Shown: positions 20,808-27,810, numbered from the stretch's first letter. The stretch: DNA of 64,000 nt from Lysobacter soyae (GCF_019551435.1 NZ_CP080544.1:248001-312000), one strand, 5' to 3'. Translations and numbers: made by a program. The notes: generated by a model from the sequence alone, not told the origin.

Positions 20808-21620
20808 ATGCGCATCTTGAGTTTCAACGCCAACGGTCTGCGGTCCGCAGCCAGCAAAGGCTTTTTCGACTGGTTCCGGACACAGGACATCGATGTCATG
20901 GCGGTGCAGGAAACCAAAGCACAGGCGCATCAACTGACCGGCGAATTGTTCAATCCCGAGGGCTATCACGTCCATTTCCGCGATTCGACGGTGAAGAAGG
21001 GTTATAGCGGCGTCGCCATTTATTCACGGCGCGCGCCGGACCGAATTCTCACCAGCCTCGATCGGCCGGATTTCGATGAAGAAGGGCGGTATATCGAAGC
21101 GCAATTCGGCAACTTGAGCGTTGTGTCGTTTTACATCCCGTCCGGCACCTCCGGTGAATTGCGCCAAGGGCTGAAGGAAGACGTCATGCAGTGGCTCGCG
21201 CCCAAGCTCGAGGCCTGGCGCACGAGTGGACGCGAGTACGTTTTGTGCGGTGATTGGAACATCGTGCGTTCCGAGCGCGATATCAAAAATTGGAAGAGCA
21301 ATCAAAAAAACACCGGTTGCCTGCCGCATGAGCGCGCTTGGTTGAACGGATTGATCGCCGATGCATACGGCGATGGCAGTACGCAGCCCACCGACGGTTG
21401 GCATGACAGTTTTCGCGTCGCGCGCCCGGACGACATCGAATACAGCTGGTGGAGCCAACGCGGCGGCTCGCGTGGCAAAGACGTGGGCTGGCGCATCGAT
21501 TACCAATTGCTCACACCCAAGCTCGCACAGCACGTGAAAAGCGCACAGCATTTTCGTGAGCCGTATTTCTCGGACCACGCCCCTTATCTCGTAGAACTCG
21601 ACTGGAACGACAACGCATGA
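20808..21620 (+). CDS. xthA: Exodeoxyribonuclease III / AP endonuclease
   Basis: 270 aa. EEP-superfamily nuclease: SFNANGLRSA at the start, QETKAQ with the metal-binding Glu, GYSGVAIYSR, CGDWNIVRSERDI with Asp and Asn, CLPHERAWL, WRIDYQL, and the catalytic FSDHAPYLVEL with the terminal His. It nicks DNA at abasic sites and degrades 3' ends during base excision repair. It overlaps the downstream transporter start (ATGA at 21617-21620). Confidence 0.93.
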   Translation: MRILSFNANGLRSAASKGFFDWFRTQDIDVMAVQETKAQAHQLTGELFNPEGYHVHFRDSTVKKGYSGVAIYSRRAPDRILTSLDRPDFDEEGRYIEAQFGNLSVVSFYIPSGTSGELRQGLKEDVMQWLAPKLEAWRTSGREYVLCGDWNIVRSERDIKNWKSNQKNTGCLPHERAWLNGLIADAYGDGSTQPTDGWHDSFRVARPDDIEYSWWSQRGGSRGKDVGWRIDYQLLTPKLAQHVKSAQHFREPYFSDHAPYLVELDWNDNA

Positions 21621-22915
21621 ATCAAACCGCACCGGAAAAGAAGCGCAAGACCTCGGTGTGGAAATCGTTCACCGGCCCCAAAGCCTGGACGATGTTCTTC
21701 TTCGGATTTTCTTCCGGGCTGCCGTTCTTGCTGGTAGCAGGTACGTTGGCGATGTGGCTGAAAGACAACAACATCGTCTTGAAAGAAATCACCATGATTG
21801 CCAGTGCCGGCATGCTGTATGCCTTCAAGTTCCTTTGGGCGCCGCTGCTGGATCACACCGGATTGCCGGCCTTCTCGAAACTCGGGCGCCGCCGTGGCTG
21901 GTTGCTGTGTGCGCAGTTCGGCGTGGTCGTGGGCTTGATTTTCATGGGGCTCATTACCCCGTCGCACTTGGGCGCTTTCATCTGGGCGACCTTGGCCGTG
22001 GCCTTCTTTGGCGCTACCCAGGATATTGCCGTCGACGCCTATCGCATCGAAATCGCGCCGGTGGAAGAACAGGGCGCGTTGGTTGCCACCTATTCGTTGG
22101 GCTATCGCATCGGCCTGATCATGGCGGGCGCGTTCGCGCTGATCATGGCGGACCATATTTCCTGGCCGATCGTGTACTACGTGATGGCGGCATTGATGGT
22201 GGCGCCGATCATCGCCACCGTGTTGGCAAAGGAACCCGAAGCCCATCGCGCACTGCCGAAAGCCTGGGGCGAGGCGATGCGACTGGCCATCGTCGACCCG
22301 TTTGCCGATTTCTTCCGCCGCTATGGCTGGGCACTCGCGTTAACGATCTTGGCCTTCATCCTGCTGTTCAAGATTCCCGAACAGGCCACGATCGGCGGCA
22401 TCATGAGCCCGTTCTATCGTGAGATGGGCTTCAGCAAAACCGAGATCGGTTCCATCACCAAGTTGTGGGGGGTGTGGGTCGGCATCCTCGGCGTGTTCTT
22501 CGGCGGCGCCATGGTGGCGCGTTGGGGCGCATGGAAATCGCTCGGTGCGATGACGATCATTTGCGGCGCATGCAATCTGCTCTACCTGTTTCTGATCGTG
22601 CACAAGGGTGATCTGATGGTGCTCACGCTGGTGATCTCGGCTGAAAACCTGACCTTGGGCATGCTGGGTCCGCCGACCGTCGCGTTCCTGTCCGCGCTGG
22701 TGAACAAAGAACACACCGCCACCCAATACGCGCTGCTGAGTTCGTTGGTGAACTTGCCGGGCAAGGTGCTGGGCTTCTTTGCCGGCGGCATCGTCATGAG
22801 CACGGGCTACGGCATGTACTTTGTCATTACCGTGATGGCGCTGATTCCGGCCGCCATGTTATGGGTGTATCTGACACCGCAATTGCGCGCGCGCGTGGCA
22901 GACACGGGCGCCTGA
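21617..22915 (+). CDS. ampG: AmpG-like MFS permease
   Basis: 432 aa, about 12 membrane helices. The N-terminus MFFFGFSSGLPFLLVAGTLAMWL and the loop KFLWAPLLDHTGLP...GRRRGWLL are AmpG hallmarks, as is ATQDIAVDAYRIE. AmpG imports GlcNAc-1,6-anhydromuropeptides from the periplasm for cell-wall recycling. The window also encodes AnmK, which phosphorylates the anhydroMurNAc released later in that pathway. The start overlaps the exonuclease stop by 4 bp. Confidence 0.88.
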   Translation: MNQTAPEKKRKTSVWKSFTGPKAWTMFFFGFSSGLPFLLVAGTLAMWLKDNNIVLKEITMIASAGMLYAFKFLWAPLLDHTGLPAFSKLGRRRGWLLCAQFGVVVGLIFMGLITPSHLGAFIWATLAVAFFGATQDIAVDAYRIEIAPVEEQGALVATYSLGYRIGLIMAGAFALIMADHISWPIVYYVMAALMVAPIIATVLAKEPEAHRALPKAWGEAMRLAIVDPFADFFRRYGWALALTILAFILLFKIPEQATIGGIMSPFYREMGFSKTEIGSITKLWGVWVGILGVFFGGAMVARWGAWKSLGAMTIICGACNLLYLFLIVHKGDLMVLTLVISAENLTLGMLGPPTVAFLSALVNKEHTATQYALLSSLVNLPGKVLGFFAGGIVMSTGYGMYFVITVMALIPAAMLWVYLTPQLRARVADTGA

Positions 22916-22921
22916 CGCGGC

Positions 22922-23566
22922 TTAGTCGCGGTCGGGCGCGCCGAGTGGGAAGAATGGCCGATAAGGGCGCGCCTCATCGACAACGCGTGCCACCGATGGA
23001 TGTGCAAGCAAACGCGCGCGATAGGCCTTGAGCGCGCCCTCTGGAATGGGATGCACCCAGTCCGCATAGAACAGGGCGGGCGCAGCCGCGCAATCCGCAA
23101 TGGTCATCGCATCGCCTGTGGCGAAATATCCGCCGACGCGTTTTGACAGCCAGCGATAGGTCCTCTCCAGTTCTTGCCGCGCTTCTTCCGCACGACGCGG
23201 GTCTTGCTGATCACTCGGGCGGAGAGATTCCGCCACAACGCGTTGCATCGGATGTGCAATGTAGTCGTCGAAGACTTCAGTCAGCATGCGCGCGCGCAAC
23301 GCATCGTTTGCGTTCGCGGGAATCAGCGGCGGCGCGGTGCCGAATTGATCCAGGTATTCGATGACGGCGTTGGACTGCGTGATCTCGACGTCGCCATTCA
23401 CCAAAGCCGGAAATTGGCCCGTGGGTGAGAGCTCGATCATTCGCGCTTGATTGTCACGATGATCTGGATCGACCATCTTGAAAGTGAAAGGTACGCCTCG
23501 CTCATAAGCGGCGATCAGCGGCTTCCATGCAAAGGCAGCGAAAGGGTGTCCGAAGATTTCGATCAT
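22922..23566 (-). CDS. Glutathione S-transferase family protein
   Basis: 214 aa. An N-terminal thioredoxin-like domain (IEIFGHPFAAFAWKPLIAAYERGVPF, then FPALVNGDVEITQSNAVIEYLDQF with the glutathione-binding Pro and Glu-Ser-type segment) is followed by an all-helical C-terminal domain with the N-capping motif TIADCAAAPALFY. Substrate unknown. It is convergent with ampG (6-bp gap) and is the last recognisable backbone gene before the cassette array; composition and codon use look like the core genome. Confidence 0.85.
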   Translation of the reverse strand: MIEIFGHPFAAFAWKPLIAAYERGVPFTFKMVDPDHRDNQARMIELSPTGQFPALVNGDVEITQSNAVIEYLDQFGTAPPLIPANANDALRARMLTEVFDDYIAHPMQRVVAESLRPSDQQDPRRAEEARQELERTYRWLSKRVGGYFATGDAMTIADCAAAPALFYADWVHPIPEGALKAYRARLLAHPSVARVVDEARPYRPFFPLGAPDRD

Positions 23567-23663
23567 CGTGTGGTGCCTCTCGTGAAACTGTGAATGGATT
23601 GCCTAGTTCCTGCGACGCAGCAACGTTATTGAATACGCCGCAGACACCTCTTGGTCTGTCCCT

Positions 23664-23731
23664 GGATAACCGCTTGCGCGAGCAGCGCAAAATTAACTGA
23701 GCGCGCCGCAAACTTGAATGAAGGGTTAGCG
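23664..23731 (-). repeat. Degenerate terminal attC-like site (BLUF cassette)
   Basis: The right end reads CTTGAATGAAGGGTTAGCG, matching the CTTGAAYGAATTGTTAG end of the other attC sites, and the BLUF stop codon (TTA on the plus strand, 23726-23728) lies inside the core as in neighbouring cassettes. The left half is not a normal attC: it holds a 6-bp hairpin (TTGCGC/GCGCAA, 23674-23690) and only a weak candidate core GGATAAC at 23664. It probably marks the decayed distal end of the array. Confidence 0.45.
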
Positions 23732-24172
23732 CGCAGAGGGAATAGGCTCAGCAGCCCATTTGCTCCAGTAATAAAGAAGTAGTCCGAGCCCCTCTGATTT
23801 CTCAACCCCAGAGCGTGTGTAAGGGATAGCGCCTTCCCAAGCCGCTTGAGACAAGCTTTGAATAGCAGTGGCTGGGGGACGAACAAAGCCCATGTGCCAA
23901 GATTCGAACGATCTCTCATGCACCGCAAAGGAGCTAATTTGTTTTAGGTTGGAATGCGATTTTGCCTGAAGAATCCTAGCGAATGCCTTCTTGACAGACT
24001 CTTCAGGGCCTTCTAGCAATTGAAAGAATCGGCCATCGCTGTAAAGAAGTGCGCCTGTGACCCCCACCGAGGCATTAAAAAGACGTGCGTCGAGCAAAAT
24101 AGCGTCGAGCTCGTCGGGAAGCAGGTCACGAGTCGACTCGCTGACGTAAGTGAGTCCATACAGACTTGACAT
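23726..24172 (-). CDS. BLUF-domain blue-light sensor (cassette gene)
   Basis: 148 aa from MSSLYGLTYVSES; an in-frame start 33 codons upstream gives no homology. All residues that define flavin photochemistry in BLUF proteins are present: Tyr9 (LTYVS), Asn33 (LFNASVGVTG), Gln51 (RFFQLLEG), and Trp92 and Met94 (FESWHMGF). The BLUF fold ends near residue 100 and is followed by about 45 residues with no recognisable output domain, so it is a short, stand-alone FAD photoreceptor that must signal through a partner. The stop codon sits in an attC-like core, marking it as the distal cassette of the array. Established BLUF proteins control biofilm, motility or photosystem genes; the target here is unknown. 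Confidence 0.88.
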   Translation of the reverse strand: MSSLYGLTYVSESTRDLLPDELDAILLDARLFNASVGVTGALLYSDGRFFQLLEGPEESVKKAFARILQAKSHSNLKQISSFAVHERSFESWHMGFVRPPATAIQSLSQAAWEGAIPYTRSGVEKSEGLGLLLYYWSKWAAEPIPSAR

Positions 24173-24533
24173 AAAGTGTGATCCTGAGCCCCAACGCATG
24201 ATTCGCGTCGACTTGAGTGTGTTGAAGGTCGAGCCTCCTGCGTGCGAGTACGATAACAAATTGGTGTACATAGCGCAGTAGTTCGGCCAAGATCGGATAG
24301 GAAGCGCTTGTCGCCTGCTTCCGAGATTTTCTTGGTGGCGGTGCGACGCCCCAATTCGTTTTCTTGCCGTTGGCTAGAAACGTGTAATCACGCGCCACTG
24401 AAGCGATGTCAGCGTCTGTGTCTACAGTCAGGTTGGAAACGGTCTCTTCTCGTTCCATGCGCGCCCGATACGCTTTGGTGTCCAGAGCAGCTTAATTCAG
24501 CATGGGCGGCACGTCGGATCTCACGTCTTTACG
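24173..24533. other. Poorly explained 5' part of the BLUF cassette
   Basis: About 360 bp between attC 24534-24596 and the BLUF start. On the minus strand one reading frame (24126-24458, 110 codons, starting MEREETVSNLTVDTDADIAS) is open and would overlap the BLUF start by 47 bp, but it has no clear ribosome site and no family that I recognise. The region could be a decayed gene, a long leader, or the remnant of a lost cassette boundary. Confidence 0.35.
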
Positions 24534-24596
24534 CCCAAACAGTTGCTGAAGTAAGCCGACCCGCGAAGCGGGTTCGGCTTGAACGAATTGTTAGGC
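24534..24596 (-). repeat. attC site (ABM cassette)
   Basis: The right core GTTAGGC (24590-24596) fits GTTRRRY. The centre has the paired arms AAGCCGAC / GTTCGGCTT around CCGCGAAGCGG. The left core is off-consensus (CCCAAAC, 24534-24540) and the spacing to the L box is about 3 nt longer than in the other sites. It terminates the monooxygenase cassette. Confidence 0.8.
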
Positions 24597-24599
24597 TTG

Positions 24600-24902
24600 T
24601 TAACCAGGTAGCTTTGCCGCAAGTACATCAACGTTTTCGATGGACGGGGGCTCGGAGAACAACTCACCTGCCTTTTCCATCAACGCGGCTGCGACCTTGC
24701 CGGAGAGATGGGCTTGCCGACCCGCTTCATCCGGGAAAGCATCAAAGATTCCGAAAGTGCTTGGTCCAAGGCGAATGCCAAACCACGCAATGGTGGCAGG
24801 CTCCTCATTGACGAGGGGAAGGCCACTCAAAAGGAAGCTCTCAACCTCTTTCTCTTTTCCGGGTTTCGCTTCAAGGCGAACGAACAAGGCTACTTTGACC
24901 AT
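24600..24902 (-). CDS. ABM-domain quinol monooxygenase-like protein (cassette gene)
   Basis: 100 aa. Antibiotic-biosynthesis-monooxygenase fold (dimeric ferredoxin-like barrel): VKVALFVRLEAKPGKEKEVESFL, then EPATIAWFGIRLGPSTFGIFDAFPDEAGRQAHLSG with the conserved His, and the C-terminal VDVLAAKLPG. YgiN-type members act on quinols; others are accessory proteins, so substrate is open. The stop lies 4 bp from the attC core, and the start is preceded by AGGAG on the minus strand, an unusually good ribosome site for this array. Confidence 0.8.
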   Translation of the reverse strand: MVKVALFVRLEAKPGKEKEVESFLLSGLPLVNEEPATIAWFGIRLGPSTFGIFDAFPDEAGRQAHLSGKVAAALMEKAGELFSEPPSIENVDVLAAKLPG

Positions 24903-24954
24903 GGCATGTCTCCTGTTGTTAAAACGACATCACGATGCGGGAATTCTCTAGTAG

Positions 24955-25062
24955 GTCTAATGCCTGAGTTAAGCCGCGCTCCGTAGTGGCACGGCGTTGT
25001 CCTACACGCTATCACAATGAGCCGTGACACGATGCGGCTTCGGATTGAACGAAGTCTTAGCG
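24955..25062 (-). repeat. attC site, long form (PadR cassette)
   Basis: About 108 bp. The left end GTCTAATGCCTGAGTTAAGC shares the L box of the array, but the core reads CTAAT where CTAAC is expected, so on the minus strand the crossover G is an A. The right end ATTGAACGAAGTCTTAGCG has a 2-nt disturbance in the core. The central part is longer and less regular than in the 60-bp sites. Confidence 0.7.
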
Positions 25063-25088
25063 GCCAACCGGTTCACCACTTTCGGCGC

Positions 25089-25538
25089 TCATTGACCATC
25101 CTTGGCTGCACGAGCCCTTCGCTGCACGGCATAGCCAAGCCCAGCAAAGACTAATGTAATTACAGTGAACAGTATTGGCAGAGCGCGAAGAGTGGTTGAA
25201 AACACTAGGCCGAGATTCCTGAGCCAAAATTCGCCGTGTATGCCGCGTGGAATGACCAGGCTCGCATTAATCAGCAGCGCTGTCACAATGGCGACGAGCA
25301 AAACCACGATGTAGGAGGGTGCCAATATTCCGGGAATGACATGTGGATAGTCGGCGTAGCGCGCTGCTACAACAACAGGGCGGCCGAATTCGGCTAGCCG
25401 CTTCCGGCGATCCGCATCGTTTCTCGCGTCAGAGAGAAATTCGCTCAAGTCCTCCCGAATGCGTGTCAGTTGTGCTTTCCGCTTGAACCCAGGCAGCCAA
25501 CGGCCGACCTCACAAAGATAGCTATCGACCATATTCAT
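25089..25538 (-). CDS. Membrane protein with HAAS-like N-terminal domain, PadR partner (cassette gene)
   Basis: 149 aa. The N-terminal helical part (SYLCEVGRWLPGFKRKAQLTRIREDLSEFLSDARND, about 5-60) resembles the HAAS/DUF1700 signalling domain that accompanies PadR regulators; three hydrophobic helices follow (about 68-90, 105-120, 122-140) and a basic tail. The ATG overlaps the PadR stop (ATGA at 25535-25538). HAAS proteins are thought to modulate PadR activity or act as PadR targets; the direct ligand is unknown. Confidence 0.75.
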   Translation of the reverse strand: MNMVDSYLCEVGRWLPGFKRKAQLTRIREDLSEFLSDARNDADRRKRLAEFGRPVVVAARYADYPHVIPGILAPSYIVVLLVAIVTALLINASLVIPRGIHGEFWLRNLGLVFSTTLRALPILFTVITLVFAGLGYAVQRRARAAKDGQ

Positions 25539-25864
25539 TCGTTGTCTCCGTTGAGTTTACAGAGGCTCTTGGTAAGTGATCGCCATTGCTCGGACATTGC
25601 CGCGTGAGCAGCCACACCAGCCTTGGACAGTTGATACATGCGTTTGAGACGTGATCCTTCAGACCGCCTTTCGCTCACCAGCAGTGATTGATCCTCGAGC
25701 CGTCGAAGCATGGGATACAGAGCGCCCTCCTCGATGGGCAACAGCGCCTGAGCTAGCGTTGCGCGAACATCGGCGCCACAGGCTTCCCCATGCTTAAGGA
25801 CACTCAGCACAGCCAAAACGAGTGTTCCCCGTCGAAGCTCTTGTAGAAGTGCAGGTTCGATCAT
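25535..25864 (-). CDS. PadR-family transcriptional regulator (cassette gene)
   Basis: 109 aa. Winged-helix PadR: ELRRGTLVLAVLSVLKHGEACGADVRATL, then PIEEGALYPMLRRLEDQSLLVSERR (recognition helix and wing) and RMYQLSKAGVAAHAAM. The short C-terminal part places it in the small (subfamily 2) PadR class that dimerises through the last helix. It forms a two-gene unit with the membrane protein behind it, both carried on one cassette ended by attC 24955-25062. It probably autoregulates; an operator was not identified. Confidence 0.88.
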   Translation of the reverse strand: MIEPALLQELRRGTLVLAVLSVLKHGEACGADVRATLAQALLPIEEGALYPMLRRLEDQSLLVSERRSEGSRLKRMYQLSKAGVAAHAAMSEQWRSLTKSLCKLNGDNE

Positions 25865-26017
25865 TGCAAGCCGAGCGATGGCGACGTTGACCTAGCATCG
25901 CACACTGTGCAGTGCACAGTCAATACCCAACATTGCCGATCAAGCTGAATCGCGCTCAGGATTTTTGAAGGAGGCCAAGTGGCTGTTTTCGGACCTGCGA
26001 CGAGACTTGCTACTGGC

Positions 26018-26077
26018 GGCTAATGCCTGAATTAAGTTGGGCCGCTAAGCGGGTTCGGCTTGAAAGAATTGTTAGCC
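26018..26077 (-). repeat. attC site (OsmC cassette)
   Basis: 60 bp. The right core is GTTAGCC (26071-26077) and the L boxes CTGAATTAAG / CTTGAAAGAATT are present. The left core reads GGCTAAT, so on the minus strand the first core base is A instead of the invariant G at the crossover. The apical stem is CCGC/GCGG around TAA. Confidence 0.88.
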
Positions 26078-26479
26078 TGAAGCGCGATGCTCTAGTGTCA
26101 CTGGGACGGCGGACCGAATGGTGTTGTGAATCTCAGCAACCTGATCCGTTGCTGCGATCAGGCTGTCAATGTCAGCGCTCGTCGAACTTGAGATTACTGC
26201 GACTGAATAACGAATGTTCTCAGCAGCGAGGCCAACGCCCAAGAAGTCTGCTGAAGCAGCTACTCTCACTTCCGAAATTTCTATCCCGAGCCGCGTTGCT
26301 TCCCGGAAGAGGTCATTGCAGTAGCAGGTTGCGAGGGCAAGCATCAGGAGTTCGCCCCCGTTAACGGACGAGCCGCGACCAGATTTTTTGGCGGGAATCG
26401 CTACAACGCGTTCAATGCCATCCGTCTCAACAATGGCAACGTGTTCTGTGGAGTTATGAACAAATGCGGAGATTCTCAT
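26072..26479 (-). CDS. OsmC/Ohr-like protein (cassette gene)
   Basis: 135 aa. OsmC-family features: GRGSSVNGGELLMLALATCYCNDLFREA with Cys52 and Cys54, then EVRVAASADF and DIDSLIAATDQVAEIHNTIR. OsmC/Ohr enzymes reduce organic hydroperoxides using two cysteines; the canonical second Cys near residue 120 is absent, so peroxidase chemistry is uncertain and this may be one of the non-peroxidase OsmC-like proteins. The stop codon is inside the attC core. Confidence 0.82.
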   Translation of the reverse strand: MRISAFVHNSTEHVAIVETDGIERVVAIPAKKSGRGSSVNGGELLMLALATCYCNDLFREATRLGIEISEVRVAASADFLGVGLAAENIRYSVAVISSSTSADIDSLIAATDQVAEIHNTIRSAVPVTLEHRASG

Positions 26480-26506
26480 GGCTTTCTGCCGAAATCTTGT
26501 TCTGCA

Positions 26507-26566
26507 GGCTAACGCCTGAGTTAATCCGCGCCGCGCAGCGGCGTCGGCTTGGACGAATTGCTAGAG
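26507..26566 (-). repeat. attC site (VanZ-like cassette)
   Basis: 60 bp. Left core GGCTAAC (26507-26513), then GCCTGAGTTAATCCGC, a GCCGCGCAGCGGC apex and CGGCTTGGACGAATT. The right core is GCTAGAG (26560-26566), a T-to-C change of GTTAGAG. The stop codon of the VanZ-like gene (TAG, minus) lies in this core. Confidence 0.9.
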
Positions 26567-26944
26567 CCTATGCTGCGTCATCCGGCGGCGCCAATGCAAG
26601 GAAGGCACAGCCAAAGAGCACCCGACTAGGCTGGCCAACAGGTCCCACGGATCCGCGCGGTGCTGGGGCATCGCCAACTGCACCGCTTCTACGAACGCGA
26701 GCACGGCAAGCGCGACGGCAGCGGATCCAGCGGGGCGGGAAGGAACGACGAACGCCTGCCAAAAAGTGAGTGTGAGGCCCGCGAAGAAGTTTGGTGCGCT
26801 ACCCAAGACCCACAGCGGAAGTGTTGGAGCTGCAACCCAGCGCAGCGGCCCAGTGCAGAAGAGCCACAGAGCAAACAGCACGCCGGCCCACCGCAAAAGC
26901 GCTGCGTCCCGCTTGATGGTCAAGAGCGCCGTGAGGTCCGCCAT
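26561..26944 (-). CDS. VanZ-like small membrane protein (cassette gene)
   Basis: 127 aa with about four hydrophobic helices. The segment GSAPNFFAGLTLTFWQAFVV and the C-terminal VEAVQLAMPQHRADPWDLLASLVGC (conserved Glu, Gln and Asp-Leu) match small VanZ-like proteins, a family implicated in resistance to some glycopeptides and phosphono-antibiotics but mostly uncharacterised. The ATG is only three bases behind the cassette core, with no Shine-Dalgarno, so translation may be leaderless-like or coupled to the preceding cassette. Family call moderate, function unknown. Confidence 0.7.
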   Translation of the reverse strand: MADLTALLTIKRDAALLRWAGVLFALWLFCTGPLRWVAAPTLPLWVLGSAPNFFAGLTLTFWQAFVVPSRPAGSAAVALAVLAFVEAVQLAMPQHRADPWDLLASLVGCSLAVPSLHWRRRMTQHRL

Positions 26945-26947
26945 GGG

Positions 26948-27007
26948 CTATAACACCTTAGTTGAGCCGCGCCGCGAAGCGGCGTCGGCTTTGAAAAATT
27001 GTTAACT
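26948..27007 (-). repeat. attC site (HEPN-like cassette)
   Basis: 60 bp. Left core CTATAAC (26948-26954), L box ACCTTAGTTGAGCC, apex GCCGCGAAGCGGC and GGCTTTGAAAAATT, right core GTTAACT (27001-27007). Both cores are slightly off-consensus, but the overall length and paired arms match the other sites of the array. Confidence 0.88.
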
Positions 27008-27065
27008 GCCAGCTTACGACAGTACGGCGCCAGCTCTTGCAGGAGCTTGGAGGCCAAGGCGACAG

Positions 27066-27347
27066 CTAGCGGGTAACGCGGCAAGCTGCGAGCACCCGTG
27101 AAAGCGATACAAGATTGTGGTCAAAGGGTTTGTTGCCGAGCTTCGCGATGGACATGCCGCGACCGAGCAAAAACGCCTTGAGACTGCGCTCGAAAGAGTG
27201 ACCGACCAAGTAGAAGCCGACGAGGGAAACCGGTCGCCGCAGCTCCGCCACCGCCGAGGTTGGTACGGGGCTAGTGGCGAGTGCAGCGCTAAGGAACTCG
27301 CCTGCCAGACGATGTGCTCCTAAAGGTACGGTCACTCGTTTCCTCAT
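27066..27347 (-). CDS. Small HEPN-like protein, possibly truncated (cassette gene)
   Basis: 93 aa from MRKRVTVPLGAHRLAG; the frame is open upstream but that part lies in the preceding attC. The segment FYLVGHSFERSLKAFLLGRG, then FDHNLVSLSRVLA resembles the two-helix HEPN pattern (x-E-x-x-LKA and H-x-L). Unlike neighbouring cassettes the stop is 59 bp short of the attC core. A different frame stays open through that stretch (reading ...KLLQELAPYCRKLAV), so a frameshift may have cut the C-terminus. HEPN proteins are often RNases or partners in toxin-antitoxin and defence systems; this assignment is tentative. Confidence 0.5.
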   Translation of the reverse strand: MRKRVTVPLGAHRLAGEFLSAALATSPVPTSAVAELRRPVSLVGFYLVGHSFERSLKAFLLGRGMSIAKLGNKPFDHNLVSLSRVLAACRVTR

Positions 27348-27352
27348 ATGGC

Positions 27353-27460
27353 AGCGAACGCCTGAGTTAAGCCGGACCGATTTGCGGCCGCGGCGATGGC
27401 TCAATCTTAGTGCCATTTCCGCGGCCGCGAAGCGAGCTCGGCTTGGACGAATTGTTAGAT
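27353..27460 (-). repeat. attC site, long form with extended hairpin (SMR cassette)
   Basis: 108 bp. Right core GTTAGAT (27454-27460) with CGGCTTGGACGAATT, left L box GCCTGAGTTAAGCC after a degenerate core AGCGAAC (27353-27359). The centre has arms GCGGCCGCGG..ATGGC (27384-27400) and GCCAT..CCGCGGCCGC (27412-27428): 15 pairs with a 2x2 internal loop, so the folded bottom strand makes a long apical stem, unlike the 60-bp sites. Confidence 0.88.
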
Positions 27461-27470
27461 GCCAGTCGGT

Positions 27471-27803
27471 TCAGTGAGCGCTGACCTTGGATAGCAAATT
27501 AAGAACGGCAACTCCGCTGACTATGAGCCCCATGCCAACAAATGCCCACATGTCCAGCTTCTGCCCGTGAAATATCCATGCAATTGCCGCCACGAGCACG
27601 ATGCCAAGTCCCGCCCAGATTGCATAAGCAATTCCTACTGGAATGGTCTTGAGGGCAAGAGATAAGAAGTAGAACGCTAGCCCATAGCCGACAAGAACTA
27701 CAGCGGATGGTGCTAGCTTTGTGAAACCCTCACTAGATTTCAGTGCAGAGGTTGCGACTACTTCTCCGATTATTGCAATAGCCAGAAACAGCCAAGTTTT
27801 CAT
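27471..27803 (-). CDS. Small multidrug resistance pump, QacE/QacF-like (cassette gene)
   Basis: 110 aa from [20 protein letters not shown]; the longer in-frame start is upstream of the ribosome site AGGAG and not needed. Four membrane helices; the essential Glu14 (IIGEVVA), the [14 protein letters not shown] helix 2 and [12 protein letters not shown] helix 3 are intact, and the C-terminus [10 protein letters not shown] matches integron-borne Qac proteins. It should export quaternary ammonium and other lipophilic cations as an antiparallel dimer driven by protons. Sequence resembles QacE/QacF/QacH closely enough that it belongs to the cassette-associated Qac group. The leader holds a hairpin over the ribosome site (27811-27829). 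Confidence 0.92.
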   Translation of the reverse strand: MKTWLFLAIAIIGEVVATSALKSSEGFTKLAPSAVVLVGYGLAFYFLSLALKTIPVGIAYAIWAGLGIVLVAAIAWIFHGQKLDMWAFVGMGLIVSGVAVLNLLSKVSAH

Positions 27804-27810
27804 TGCTCTT

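Noticed and set aside
24126-24458. 110-codon open frame on the minus strand upstream of and overlapping the BLUF gene
   Set aside because: No ribosome site, no recognisable family and a 47-bp out-of-frame overlap with a well-supported gene; mentioned only as part of the unexplained stretch.
24478-24510. CTTAATTCAG on the plus strand, looking like an attC arm in reversed orientation
   Set aside because: Only about 10 bases match, with no core sites or partner arm around it; a chance match or remnant cannot be told apart.
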